The translations under genes were made by a program, and so were the position numbers. The notes under the pieces were generated by a model that did not search any database, had not been told where the DNA came from, and was given only the letters and a program-made list of their open reading frames with translations. Positions 35,700 to 43,261 of a DNA stretch of 64,000 nucleotides are shown here, piece by piece. The DNA lies in contig NZ_RWBG01000001.1 of assembly GCF_003944795.1 (NCBI RefSeq), positions 1-64,000 of the forward strand, given 5' to 3'. Numbering within the stretch: the first letter of the stretch is position 1; the number at the start of each line of letters is the position of its first letter. The stretch comes from Mangrovimonas spongiae (GTDB taxonomy: Bacteria; Bacteroidota; Bacteroidia; Flavobacteriales; Flavobacteriaceae).

Positions 35700-35920
35700 A
35701 TTAAAAAAAGAAAGCCATTCGCTTTGTGGCGTGGGTAAGGCTGTCAAGCTTTTTTTAAAAAAGTTTTTTAGGAATTTTTAATGAAATAGAAAAAGCTACA
35801 AGCAAAACGAAAAGTTGCTTTGAAGTAGTAATAAAAAGTTTTTTAAAAAACCGTAGGCTTGAGCTTTATAGCCTTAAAGCGTGGGCTGTAGAAAGCCACA
35901 TATATTTGCTATCTTTTATT
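35700..35920 (+). ncRNA. Conserved non-coding block A (element 2 copy)
   Basis: Contains the same motif series as 13190-13377. The terminal stem AGAAAGC (35890-35896) with GCTATCT (35908-35914) replaces GGTAGC/GCTACC of element 1 while keeping the loop CACATATATTT. A T-rich run follows. It is a candidate + strand RNA or a DNA origin. Confidence 0.5.
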
Positions 35921-36086
35921 AATTTAATGTTATACCTGCCAATATTACTATTATAACAAGCACAATGATTACGAAAAGTTTAGTACCAAAAGAATTATCA
36001 CCTTCTGGATTTTCGATTTTATTACCGTTTTCATCTAAATCGTGAGGAAAGAATAAATCAAATAAATCTTCAAACATTTGTTTCAT
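35919..36086 (-). CDS. 55-aa single-TM peptide
   Basis: A short gene: MKQMFEDLFDLFFPHDLDEN, a polar middle, then a C-terminal hydrophobic helix (about residues 37-53). It would be a small inner-membrane peptide. In element 1 an HTH protein holds the equivalent position between blocks A and B. The start ATG (36084-36086) is preceded by a plausible AT-rich leader. No family was recognised. Confidence 0.5.
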   Translation of the reverse strand: MKQMFEDLFDLFFPHDLDENGNKIENPEGDNSFGTKLFVIIVLVIIVILAGITLN

Positions 36087-36104
36087 ACTCTAAATATAAC
36101 TTTT

Positions 36105-36447
36105 CTGGGGAATTGACACTTAAAAAAATAGGTTTTAGTACCTTATTAAGCGTGGGATGAAGCGTTTGTATGGGTATTGGTTTAAATAGTTGTTTGATAA
36201 AGCAGCATTTAAATTAATACTTATACAGGACTTTTAGACAATAGCTTATTGCTTTTTTGAGGTACGATAAAAAGTAATGTGCTATGGCGTAGTACTACAC
36301 TTTATAAACCTATTTTTTTATAACCGCTAACTTGGGTGGTGGGGAAAAGTGGACAATGATATTTGTTAACGAAATGAAACAAACAAAGACTTGAGGTAAG
36401 GAATACTTGGACTTAACGATGGTTTTGTGCAGCTTGAATGAGATAAC
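36105..36447. ncRNA. Conserved non-coding block B (element 2 copy)
   Basis: AAAAAAATAGGTT (36122-36134) and AACCTATTTTTTT (36307-36319) form the outer stem. The inner stem is GTATT (36174-36178) with AATAC (36216-36220), where element 1 has GTAGC/GCTAC. TGAGGTACGA sits in a hairpin loop at 36258-36267. There is no gene in this 385-nt gap. Confidence 0.55.
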
Positions 36448-36470
36448 TAAAATAACATAAAAATTAAAAA

Positions 36471-36938
36471 CTAATTAATTAAATTATGAGACCTATCCAA
36501 CCAGCAGAGATAGAAAATAGATTTATGCCTAAAACCGTGAACACGTATTTTTTGATTCAACCTCAATTCAAATAATGTCACATCGTCAGATAATTTATTG
36601 GAAAACTGTGTTTTAGGATAATTCTTTTTATCAATAACAGTGTAAGCTAAACCAGATTTATTTCTCTTTCTTGCAGATGCATAAACAAGTTGCCAAGTAG
36701 TATTGTGAATTAACTCGTTAAAATTCCAAAAGCTTGCCATTTCTTGATTAGACCATTCAGAAAAACATTGTGTCTTATGTTGAATATATTTCAAAGACAA
36801 AAACACATAAGCATTATTACCTACTTGTTCGAAATCTTCGAGTTTTAACGCATCTTTATTAATGTACTTATTATTACTTGTGTTTTGAGTGGCTTGTGAA
36901 GAAATAAAGCCACCTTTTTTCTTTTTCTTCTTACTCAT
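36471..36938 (-). CDS. Putative toxin of a Panacea toxin-antitoxin pair
   Basis: A 155-aa protein. The lysine-rich start MSKKKKKKGG is followed by a soluble domain. The C-terminal half (TQFSNKLSDDVTLFELRLNQKIRVHGFRHKSIFYLCWLDRSHNLIN) has the RelE-like ending 'kirvhGfr..fyl.WlDr.H' that I associate with toxins paired to Panacea antitoxins. Its start overlaps the stop of the antitoxin gene by 1 nt. It would block growth unless neutralised, stabilising the element or acting in phage defence. The role is inferred from pairing. Confidence 0.6.
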   Translation of the reverse strand: MSKKKKKKGGFISSQATQNTSNNKYINKDALKLEDFEQVGNNAYVFLSLKYIQHKTQCFSEWSNQEMASFWNFNELIHNTTWQLVYASARKRNKSGLAYTVIDKKNYPKTQFSNKLSDDVTLFELRLNQKIRVHGFRHKSIFYLCWLDRSHNLIN

Positions 36939-37399
36939 TATTTTTTATACTTCGAGTAGAAGTCTATCATAGCTTTATCTGTAATGACATTATTCGAACG
37001 CTCATAAGGTTGTAAATCACCTCTTGCATTTAGCCAAGGATTCTCCTTATGAGTTAAGTTTTCTAGATAACTAGCAGAATGCTCACCATAAACACTTAAA
37101 ACCTCCGCCAATAATTCATTGGAATCATCATCAAGTTTAGGAATTGAAAGATTGATAGATTTTGGCTTAATTTGCTCATTACGAGGTATGTAAGCAAATC
37201 TAGTGTATTGAGAAGAAAAAACAGGACCGTGTGCCCAAGCTTCTACATCTTCGTCAATTAAACGTTTACCAAAAACAGTGAGATGCCAAGCTTGACAGTA
37301 ATATAATAGTTTTTGAAGTTTCAAAGGTGAAATTGTATCACCAGCTTCAGTGTCTATTTTACTTAAAATCCAATCAGATATTTGACTTGCCTTATACAT
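36938..37399 (-). CDS. Panacea-domain (DUF4065/SocA-like) antitoxin
   Basis: About 153 aa from ATG 37399 (MYKASQISDWILSK), preferred to 37426 because family members begin here. The Panacea signature is clear: DTISPLKLQKLLYYCQAWHLTVFGKRLIDEDVEAWAHGPV, then a helical half ending DKAMIDFYSKYKK. Panacea proteins neutralise diverse toxins encoded beside them. The gene lies upstream of the toxin gene in one operon, inserted between conserved blocks B and C. Confidence 0.85.
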   Translation of the reverse strand: MYKASQISDWILSKIDTEAGDTISPLKLQKLLYYCQAWHLTVFGKRLIDEDVEAWAHGPVFSSQYTRFAYIPRNEQIKPKSINLSIPKLDDDSNELLAEVLSVYGEHSASYLENLTHKENPWLNARGDLQPYERSNNVITDKAMIDFYSKYKK

Positions 37400-37529
37400 A
37401 ATTATTTGCAAATATACAAAAATCAATTATCATACCACTATAATACTTTTACTATAAAAAATAATTATTGATTATTAAGCTAAAACTTAAATAGTTTGTA
37501 ATATTAATTATTGTTCAAAATATGGTTTA

Positions 37530-37865
37530 ATGTTCGGAATTGAGCGTTGGAATAGCGGATATTTTACATAATACCAGTTATAGCTACAAAATGCATTATT
37601 ACTGCGATAGCAAACCTTTGAAAAGTGCCGTTTGCTACTATAACTTGTATTATGTAAACATAGCTTTGGGTAGTGTTTGGTGTGAGCGTTGGCAACAGCT
37701 TTTTACTTTTTTATTGTACCTATTTATTAAAATACATAAGTTTAAATAAAACAAGTAATGTGCTGTGTGAGGGTTGGCAACCAAAAACTAAAAGCGCGTT
37801 GGCGAGCGGAACAAAATAAAAGACAGAGGATTTTGAGGTACGAAAAAACTGGGTTTTATTTTGTG
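37530..37865. ncRNA. Conserved non-coding block C (element 2 copy)
   Basis: TTTACATAATAC (from 37563) pairs with GTATTATGTAAA (to 37658), a 96-nt palindrome with a nested TAGCAAAC/GTTTGCTA stem. GTGTGAGGGTTGGCAACC and TGAGGTACGA (37834-37843) follow as in element 1. The gap 37427-37877 holds no gene. Confidence 0.5.
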
Positions 37866-37877
37866 GGGAAATATAAT

Positions 37878-38411
37878 CTATCGGGCTAATTGAAGTTTTA
37901 TTATCCTGTATAATACTAAAACACTTCTGTATATTGTTAGCGTAATTAATACTATTGGTACAATACATAAATAAGCATAAAATGTTTCATCTATTTTACC
38001 AATAAATAATTTTAAAAAAGATAAAACTAAAAATAGAAATAAGTAAATAAAAACTGCCCAAGTAAAAACACCAACTATTCTACCATAATGCTTACTTGAA
38101 AACAGCAACTCAATACCAGATTGACTTTTATTAACTACAGGTACTGTAGCGTTAGATGCGTTTGCATTATTCTTTTGAGTAATATTATCTTTAAATGTTA
38201 CTATTATTGTTAAAGAAGCTAATACAAATCCTGCTAAAGAAATCGAAGTACTAATTAAATCAGAAAAAATAGAAGTTATTAAATCTTGATTAATGCTAAT
38301 ATTTAAACAAACCTTATTTAATAAAAAGTTATATACAAAGCATACAATAGCAGCGATAACAAGATCCCATAATAGTGGACGCTTTATGTATATGTTTAAA
38401 ATATTTTTCAC
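37878..38411 (-). CDS. Four-TM membrane protein after the RM operon
   Basis: A 177-aa protein with four hydrophobic helices (about residues 16-36, 55-73, 111-133 and 140-165) and a polar loop with Asn/Ala repeats between helices 2 and 3. It starts 5 nt after the preceding 306-aa gene, so the two form a unit at the end of the hsd operon. Pairs of a soluble protein and a four-TM protein (for example Kiwa) are known in phage defence; I see no direct sequence link to them. Confidence 0.65.
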   Translation of the reverse strand: MKNILNIYIKRPLLWDLVIAAIVCFVYNFLLNKVCLNISINQDLITSIFSDLISTSISLAGFVLASLTIIVTFKDNITQKNNANASNATVPVVNKSQSGIELLFSSKHYGRIVGVFTWAVFIYLFLFLVLSFLKLFIGKIDETFYAYLCIVPIVLITLTIYRSVLVLYRIIKLQLAR

Positions 38412-38416
38412 TTTGG

Positions 38417-39337
38417 TTATTTAAACTCTTTTGTTAATTCTTGATTCATTTTTAGCAAAATATCAGATGATATAATCACTCTTGACTTCTCTTTTTTCTC
38501 GACGTTTATTCTTGATTTAACCCATATATTTAATAAATCAAAATCTTTAATACGATTTGCTGTCTGTTCATCTTCCGCTTTTACTTTTAAAGAAGAAAAA
38601 ACATTCAACAATGACTTATCTCTTCTAACTGAATCAATAATATTGAAAATTTTATCTTTAATTTTTGGTGTATCAGACAATTGTCTATAGTCGTAGTTTA
38701 ATTGTAAAGTTACGTATTCTGCATCAGAAATACGCTCTGCAGTTTCGAATGCATCGAATAGCTCTGAATCAAACTCATTTATTCTTCTGACATCATCTTT
38801 ATGAACTTTTGCAATAACTGAAGAAACTCTTTTAATTCTTTTTTTATAAGAATCCAGCTCATCTCTTACAAAAGGTTGGTATTCAATTTTAGTTAATACA
38901 TCAAAACGATAAGAAATATTCTCTAAATAATATATAAAATCCGAAATACGTGGACCAAACTGATTAAATTCAAAAGAAAGAACTAAAGAATCATTTAAAT
39001 ACGATAATATGAAATGTGCTGTTTCAATAATCCCTTCATCATCAGCCGCTTCAATATCACGAATTTTATCATCTGATGTATTCATTAATTCTGGAAAACT
39101 ATCCATCCTTATATTTAACAACTTACCTGATATTCTTTTCTGATTCTCATTGAAACTTAAATTCGTTATATATAAACGCTTTTCTTTATTGATAACAAAT
39201 CTGTCTTTGTCTTTCGTATTAGATAAATTATTGATTGTAGAAAATATATCTATAAAATCTGATAATTCTTGACCATCATTAAATAATGGAACTATATTAA
39301 AATAGTTTATCGTACGTTTAACTTTTTTTGACGCCAT
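38417..39337 (-). CDS. Unknown soluble protein of the RM-linked two-gene module
   Basis: A 306-aa protein, soluble and mixed alpha/beta in its N-terminal half (INYFNIVPLF.., ISGKLLNIRMDSFPELM.., EGIIETAHFILSYLNDSLVLSFEFNQFGP). The C-terminal half is helical with LQLNYDYRQ. No catalytic motif was recognised and no family assigned. It starts 16 nt downstream of hsdM and ends 5 nt before the four-TM gene. Defence islands often carry such unknown pairs, so a defence role is inferred from position only. Confidence 0.65.
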   Translation of the reverse strand: MASKKVKRTINYFNIVPLFNDGQELSDFIDIFSTINNLSNTKDKDRFVINKEKRLYITNLSFNENQKRISGKLLNIRMDSFPELMNTSDDKIRDIEAADDEGIIETAHFILSYLNDSLVLSFEFNQFGPRISDFIYYLENISYRFDVLTKIEYQPFVRDELDSYKKRIKRVSSVIAKVHKDDVRRINEFDSELFDAFETAERISDAEYVTLQLNYDYRQLSDTPKIKDKIFNIIDSVRRDKSLLNVFSSLKVKAEDEQTANRIKDFDLLNIWVKSRINVEKKEKSRVIISSDILLKMNQELTKEFK

Positions 39338-39353
39338 TTTACGTATTTCGTTT

Positions 39354-41006
39354 TTAAATAGTATCTAAACCTAACTCTTTTAAATAGGTATTATGTTCAT
39401 CCCTACTTGCTTTAATTTTTTTATCAACATCTACAATTTTAGTATTAACCTCTTTTAAGTTAATAATAGGCTCAGGTTTTGCTGTACTAACGTAACGAGA
39501 TATATTTAGGTTGAAATCATTTTTTTCAATTTCATCCATAGAAACTCTACGTGCGTATCTTTCTATTTTTTCTGGTCTGTTTTTATAGGTATCTACTATT
39601 TCTTGAATATCATTAGGTTCTTTTGGGTCTATTGTTCCATCTACTGTACCATCACGTAATATATTTTGACGCTTTTCTTTTTTATAACGCTCACTTGCAT
39701 TTATAAACAGTACATCATCTTCTTTTTTGCATTTTTTTAATACCAATATACATACTGGAATACCTGTTGAAAAAAATAGATTTGAAGGTAAGCCAATTAC
39801 CGTGTCTATATTACCATCTTTCAATAATTTTTCTCTAATACGTTGTTCTGCTCCACCTCTAAATAAAACACCGTGAGGTAAAATAATAGCCATTGTACCT
39901 TCATCACTTAAAAAATGAAAACCGTGTAATAAGAAAGCAAAATCTGCTGCTGATTTAGGTGCTAAACCATAATTTTTAAAACGGAAATTTTCACCCATTG
40001 CTTCGGATGCATCCCAACGTAAACTAAATGGTGGATTTGCAACAATAGCATCAAAGGTTGTTTTTTTAGCTGGATTCATTTCATTCAATAAATCCCATTC
40101 GTTTTTTAATGTATCACCGTGAAATATTTCAAATTCTGAATCCTTTACACCGTGCAACAACATATTCATACGTGCTAAGTTGTATGTTGTTATGTTTTTT
40201 TCTTGACCGTAAATTCTACTAATTGTACCTCCTCCTTTTTCTATTTTGTCTTTTACGTTTAATAGTAAAGAACCTGAACCACAAGCAAAATCTAATACTC
40301 TATTCAGTTTTTTCTTTTTACCTGCTTTTGGATTTTGACTATCTAATGTTACTATTTCTGATAAGATTGTAGAGATTTGTTGCGGTGTATAAAACTCACC
40401 TGCTTTTTTACCTGAACCAGCTGCAAACTCACCAATTAAATACTCATAAGCATCACCAAGAGTGTCAGTATCTGTAGAAAACTCTGCAATACCTTCTGAT
40501 ATTTTTTGAATGATTTTACACAGTTTCTTATTTCTATCTGTATAGGTTTTACCTAGTTTTTCTGAATCTAAATTGATTTCTGAGAATAAGCCTTTAAATG
40601 AACTTTCGAACGAATCATTTTCGATATGTTTAAAGCCTTTTTGAAGGTCACGTAATAAAGCTTCATCTTGTGTACGAGCTAATTCAGAAATACTATTCCA
40701 TAAATATTTTGGTTCTATAACATAATGCACTTTTCTACGCATTTGTTTTTCAAAAGGCTCTATATCATTTGGATTAGCTTCATACCAAACTGAAAGAGGT
40801 GTGCGCTTATCATCTTTATCTAAATTTGGATAATCTGAACCTAATTCTTTTTTTACTGAACCTTCATAATTATCTGATAAGTAACGTAAAAAGAGAAATG
40901 ATAGCATATAATCTCGAAAATCATCTGCATTCATTGCTCCTCTTAAATCATTAGCTATATCCCAAAGTGCTTTACCTAATTGTTCTTGTTTTTGTTTTGC
41001 TGTCAT
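39354..41006 (-). CDS. hsdM: Type I restriction-modification methyltransferase subunit HsdM
   Basis: A 550-aa protein. The N-terminal helical domain (HsdM_N, residues about 7-150) is followed by an N6-adenine methyltransferase domain with SAM site DFACGSGSLLLN and catalytic NPPF (ANPPFSLRW). A C-terminal helix contacts HsdS. With HsdS it forms the M2S enzyme that methylates adenines in a bipartite site; with HsdR it forms the restriction complex. It lies 5 nt downstream of the PrrC-like gene in a single minus-strand operon. Confidence 0.95.
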   Translation of the reverse strand: MTAKQKQEQLGKALWDIANDLRGAMNADDFRDYMLSFLFLRYLSDNYEGSVKKELGSDYPNLDKDDKRTPLSVWYEANPNDIEPFEKQMRRKVHYVIEPKYLWNSISELARTQDEALLRDLQKGFKHIENDSFESSFKGLFSEINLDSEKLGKTYTDRNKKLCKIIQKISEGIAEFSTDTDTLGDAYEYLIGEFAAGSGKKAGEFYTPQQISTILSEIVTLDSQNPKAGKKKKLNRVLDFACGSGSLLLNVKDKIEKGGGTISRIYGQEKNITTYNLARMNMLLHGVKDSEFEIFHGDTLKNEWDLLNEMNPAKKTTFDAIVANPPFSLRWDASEAMGENFRFKNYGLAPKSAADFAFLLHGFHFLSDEGTMAIILPHGVLFRGGAEQRIREKLLKDGNIDTVIGLPSNLFFSTGIPVCILVLKKCKKEDDVLFINASERYKKEKRQNILRDGTVDGTIDPKEPNDIQEIVDTYKNRPEKIERYARRVSMDEIEKNDFNLNISRYVSTAKPEPIINLKEVNTKIVDVDKKIKASRDEHNTYLKELGLDTI

Positions 41007-41011
41007 TACTA

Positions 41012-42076
41012 TTAGTACTTAAACTTATATTTAATTTGTATTTTTTGAAAAATATCTTTTAAAATATCTTCTTCATCTTCAGCCATTTTATTGAACTGAA
41101 GTTTATATGCGTTTTTATGAGATAAATGATTTATGATACTCATAGTTTCCTCTATCATTTCTTCCTCAACACCTATTTGCTTTAATGTAAAACTTATTCT
41201 ACCTGTACCAAGAAAAGAAGATATATTCTCTAATAATTGTCTTAATAGAACAAAGTGATATGCAAATAATTCTGATTTAATTGCTTCATCTATAATTTGC
41301 ATTAAATGAAGATGAAATAGAAAAACATCGTTTCTAACACTTTTTAACTCGAATGTATCATTGGTATTTTTTAAAATAACTGTTTTTGTTAGTTTTTTAA
41401 ACTTACCGCTTTTTTCACCTCTAGTTAATCTATCTGCAAGAATTGAAAATAAACCGATATGATGTGTAGTAATAACTATATTCTTATCGAGATAATTATC
41501 TTCTACTAAATTGAAAATGGACTCAGAAGTAACATAAATATTATGCTCGTCTAAACTAGATACAGGGTCATCAATAAAAAAATGTGCATTTTGAACATCA
41601 GCAAAACCATCTACTTCAAATAGCGCTAAAAAGAAACACCAAACAAAAATTCGTTCTTCACCTCTTGATATTTTTATTGGCATTTCAGTATCGTCATCTA
41701 TAAAGAATGTTATGGATTCAATACCTTTTTCTAAATCATCATAAGCATTAAACTTAAATTTATACTTCGGTTTATATAATGCTAGTTTTTCTTCTATGTT
41801 AGGTACATCAAGAAAAGAATGAAACTTATTTAAACTACTACTATTTATTGTAAGTTTTATATCTTCATTATCATTAGGTTCATCATTATCCCAAACAAAC
41901 AAATCTTCACTAAAAGCATTATAATAGACACCAGAATGATTACCATCATTTTTTTCTTTAGAAACATCTTTATACGCTACAGAAAGTCTTGTTTTCCCTG
42001 TACCATTAAATGCATACATTAAAATAATGTTTTCATTTAACCCATATATTTCTTCCGCAATTTCTTTATGATTCAT
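41012..42076 (-). CDS. PrrC/RloC-like ATPase (putative anticodon nuclease) inside the hsd operon
   Basis: A 354-aa protein. Walker A NGTGKT (24-29), an ABC-like signature ISRGEERIF (136-144), Walker B HFFIDDPVSSLDE (165-177) and a switch histidine (TTHH, 203-206) define the N-terminal ATPase. The C-terminal part contains R279-QLL-E283 and H317/H320, which resembles the Arg-x3-Glu..His triad of the anticodon nuclease PrrC (R320, E324, H356 in E. coli). PrrC is kept silent by type IC RM enzymes and cleaves tRNA-Lys when a phage inhibits restriction. This gene sits between hsdS and hsdM, so a similar guard role is likely but unproven. RloA-type ATPases are an alternative. Confidence 0.65.
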   Translation of the reverse strand: MNHKEIAEEIYGLNENIILMYAFNGTGKTRLSVAYKDVSKEKNDGNHSGVYYNAFSEDLFVWDNDEPNDNEDIKLTINSSSLNKFHSFLDVPNIEEKLALYKPKYKFKFNAYDDLEKGIESITFFIDDDTEMPIKISRGEERIFVWCFFLALFEVDGFADVQNAHFFIDDPVSSLDEHNIYVTSESIFNLVEDNYLDKNIVITTHHIGLFSILADRLTRGEKSGKFKKLTKTVILKNTNDTFELKSVRNDVFLFHLHLMQIIDEAIKSELFAYHFVLLRQLLENISSFLGTGRISFTLKQIGVEEEMIEETMSIINHLSHKNAYKLQFNKMAEDEEDILKDIFQKIQIKYKFKY

Positions 42077-42079
42077 CTC

Positions 42080-43261
42080 TTATAAACTATTTGGAAATAA
42101 TTGTTGCAACAAGCCTTTTTTGTGGTTTTTCAAGTTTTGAATTTTAATTTTTTGCGCTTGTATTAAGTCATCAGCACTAGAAAAGCAATCGGCTATTTTT
42201 TGTTGCTCTTTAGGGTCTTTTGGCTTTAAAATATTAAGTTTAGAGTAGACAGAAATCCAATGCCTTTTATGTGTGCTTACTTCAAATTTTAAGTTTTGAA
42301 TAGTTTCAAATAAGAATTTAATATTATTATCTCCTTTAGAAAGTAAAATTTTCATTGCTGAAGACTTAGCTTTAAAAGGAAAATCCACAAACTTTGTTGC
42401 AGTAGTAAAATCATCAAAAATAATGACAGGAAGATTTTCATTAAATATCCCTTCTTTTTCATCTGTATAACCTAAAACGAAAGTTTTACCTGCTGTTAAT
42501 ACAGGTGTTTCAAACTTATCATCATAATCAGTACTACTAACTAAATAAGGTGTAGGCTGTAAATAATCAAGACAATTTTCTAAAGTAGTTTCTTCCCAAT
42601 CTCCATCATTTTTAAATTCTGGAAAACGATATTGTGGCTTGGTTTCTCCTTTAGCTGGAAATAGTTGTTGTAATAAGCCTTTTTTGTGATCTTGTAATAA
42701 TTCTAGTTTTTCTGTTTCTGCTGTTATTACATTGTCTAAGGAAGATAGACAATTGGCTATTTTTTGTTGTTCTTTATGGTTTTCTGGCTTAAAGAATGGA
42801 AAAGATAAAACAGTATCTTTTCTTAGGTTTGTTTGTTTAACACCATCATCAAAAGCTAAAAAATATTTATTTCTATTTTGAATATAAAACAGAAACAGAT
42901 TATCAATATCAGTTGGTGTAATTTTACAAATACGTTGATTTACTGTATATGTATCTTCTTCATCTACATAAAAACATTTTGCAATAGCTCTACCATTTGG
43001 CACATCACTTAGCACCATCAAAATATCACCAAGATTAGCTTTTAAGTTTGCCGAATCGGAATATTTAACTACTTCACCATCTGTAGATATAAACTTAGAA
43101 TTTACTACTTTATATTTACCTATTTCAGAAATTTCTTGTTCGTGAGCTTTTCCATTTTCGTAATCTGCTACATCATTTAAAGTAGTCTCTTTCCAAACTT
43201 CATCATTCTGAAACTCAGGAAAACGCAACTGAGGCACTATTTTTTGTTTTTCTTTATTCAT
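42080..43261 (-). CDS. hsdS: Type I RM specificity subunit HsdS
   Basis: A 393-aa protein with two target-recognition domains, each introduced by PQLRFPEFQND/PQYRFPEFKND and closed by KEQQKIA.C.SS.D plus a helix ending HKKGLLQQLFP. The repeated helices set the spacing of the two half-sites. DNA of the two repeats is similar enough (around 42100-42130 and 42657-42690) for TRD exchange by recombination. It overlaps hsdR by 8 nt and is followed after 3 nt by the PrrC-like gene. Confidence 0.93.
   Translation of the reverse strand: MNKEKQKIVPQLRFPEFQNDEVWKETTLNDVADYENGKAHEQEISEIGKYKVVNSKFISTDGEVVKYSDSANLKANLGDILMVLSDVPNGRAIAKCFYVDEEDTYTVNQRICKITPTDIDNLFLFYIQNRNKYFLAFDDGVKQTNLRKDTVLSFPFFKPENHKEQQKIANCLSSLDNVITAETEKLELLQDHKKGLLQQLFPAKGETKPQYRFPEFKNDGDWEETTLENCLDYLQPTPYLVSSTDYDDKFETPVLTAGKTFVLGYTDEKEGIFNENLPVIIFDDFTTATKFVDFPFKAKSSAMKILLSKGDNNIKFLFETIQNLKFEVSTHKRHWISVYSKLNILKPKDPKEQQKIADCFSSADDLIQAQKIKIQNLKNHKKGLLQQLFPNSL

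Noticed and set aside
37540-37749. Short + strand frame in block C of element 2
   Set aside because: It is not open at the aligned position in element 1, so conservation there is not coding.
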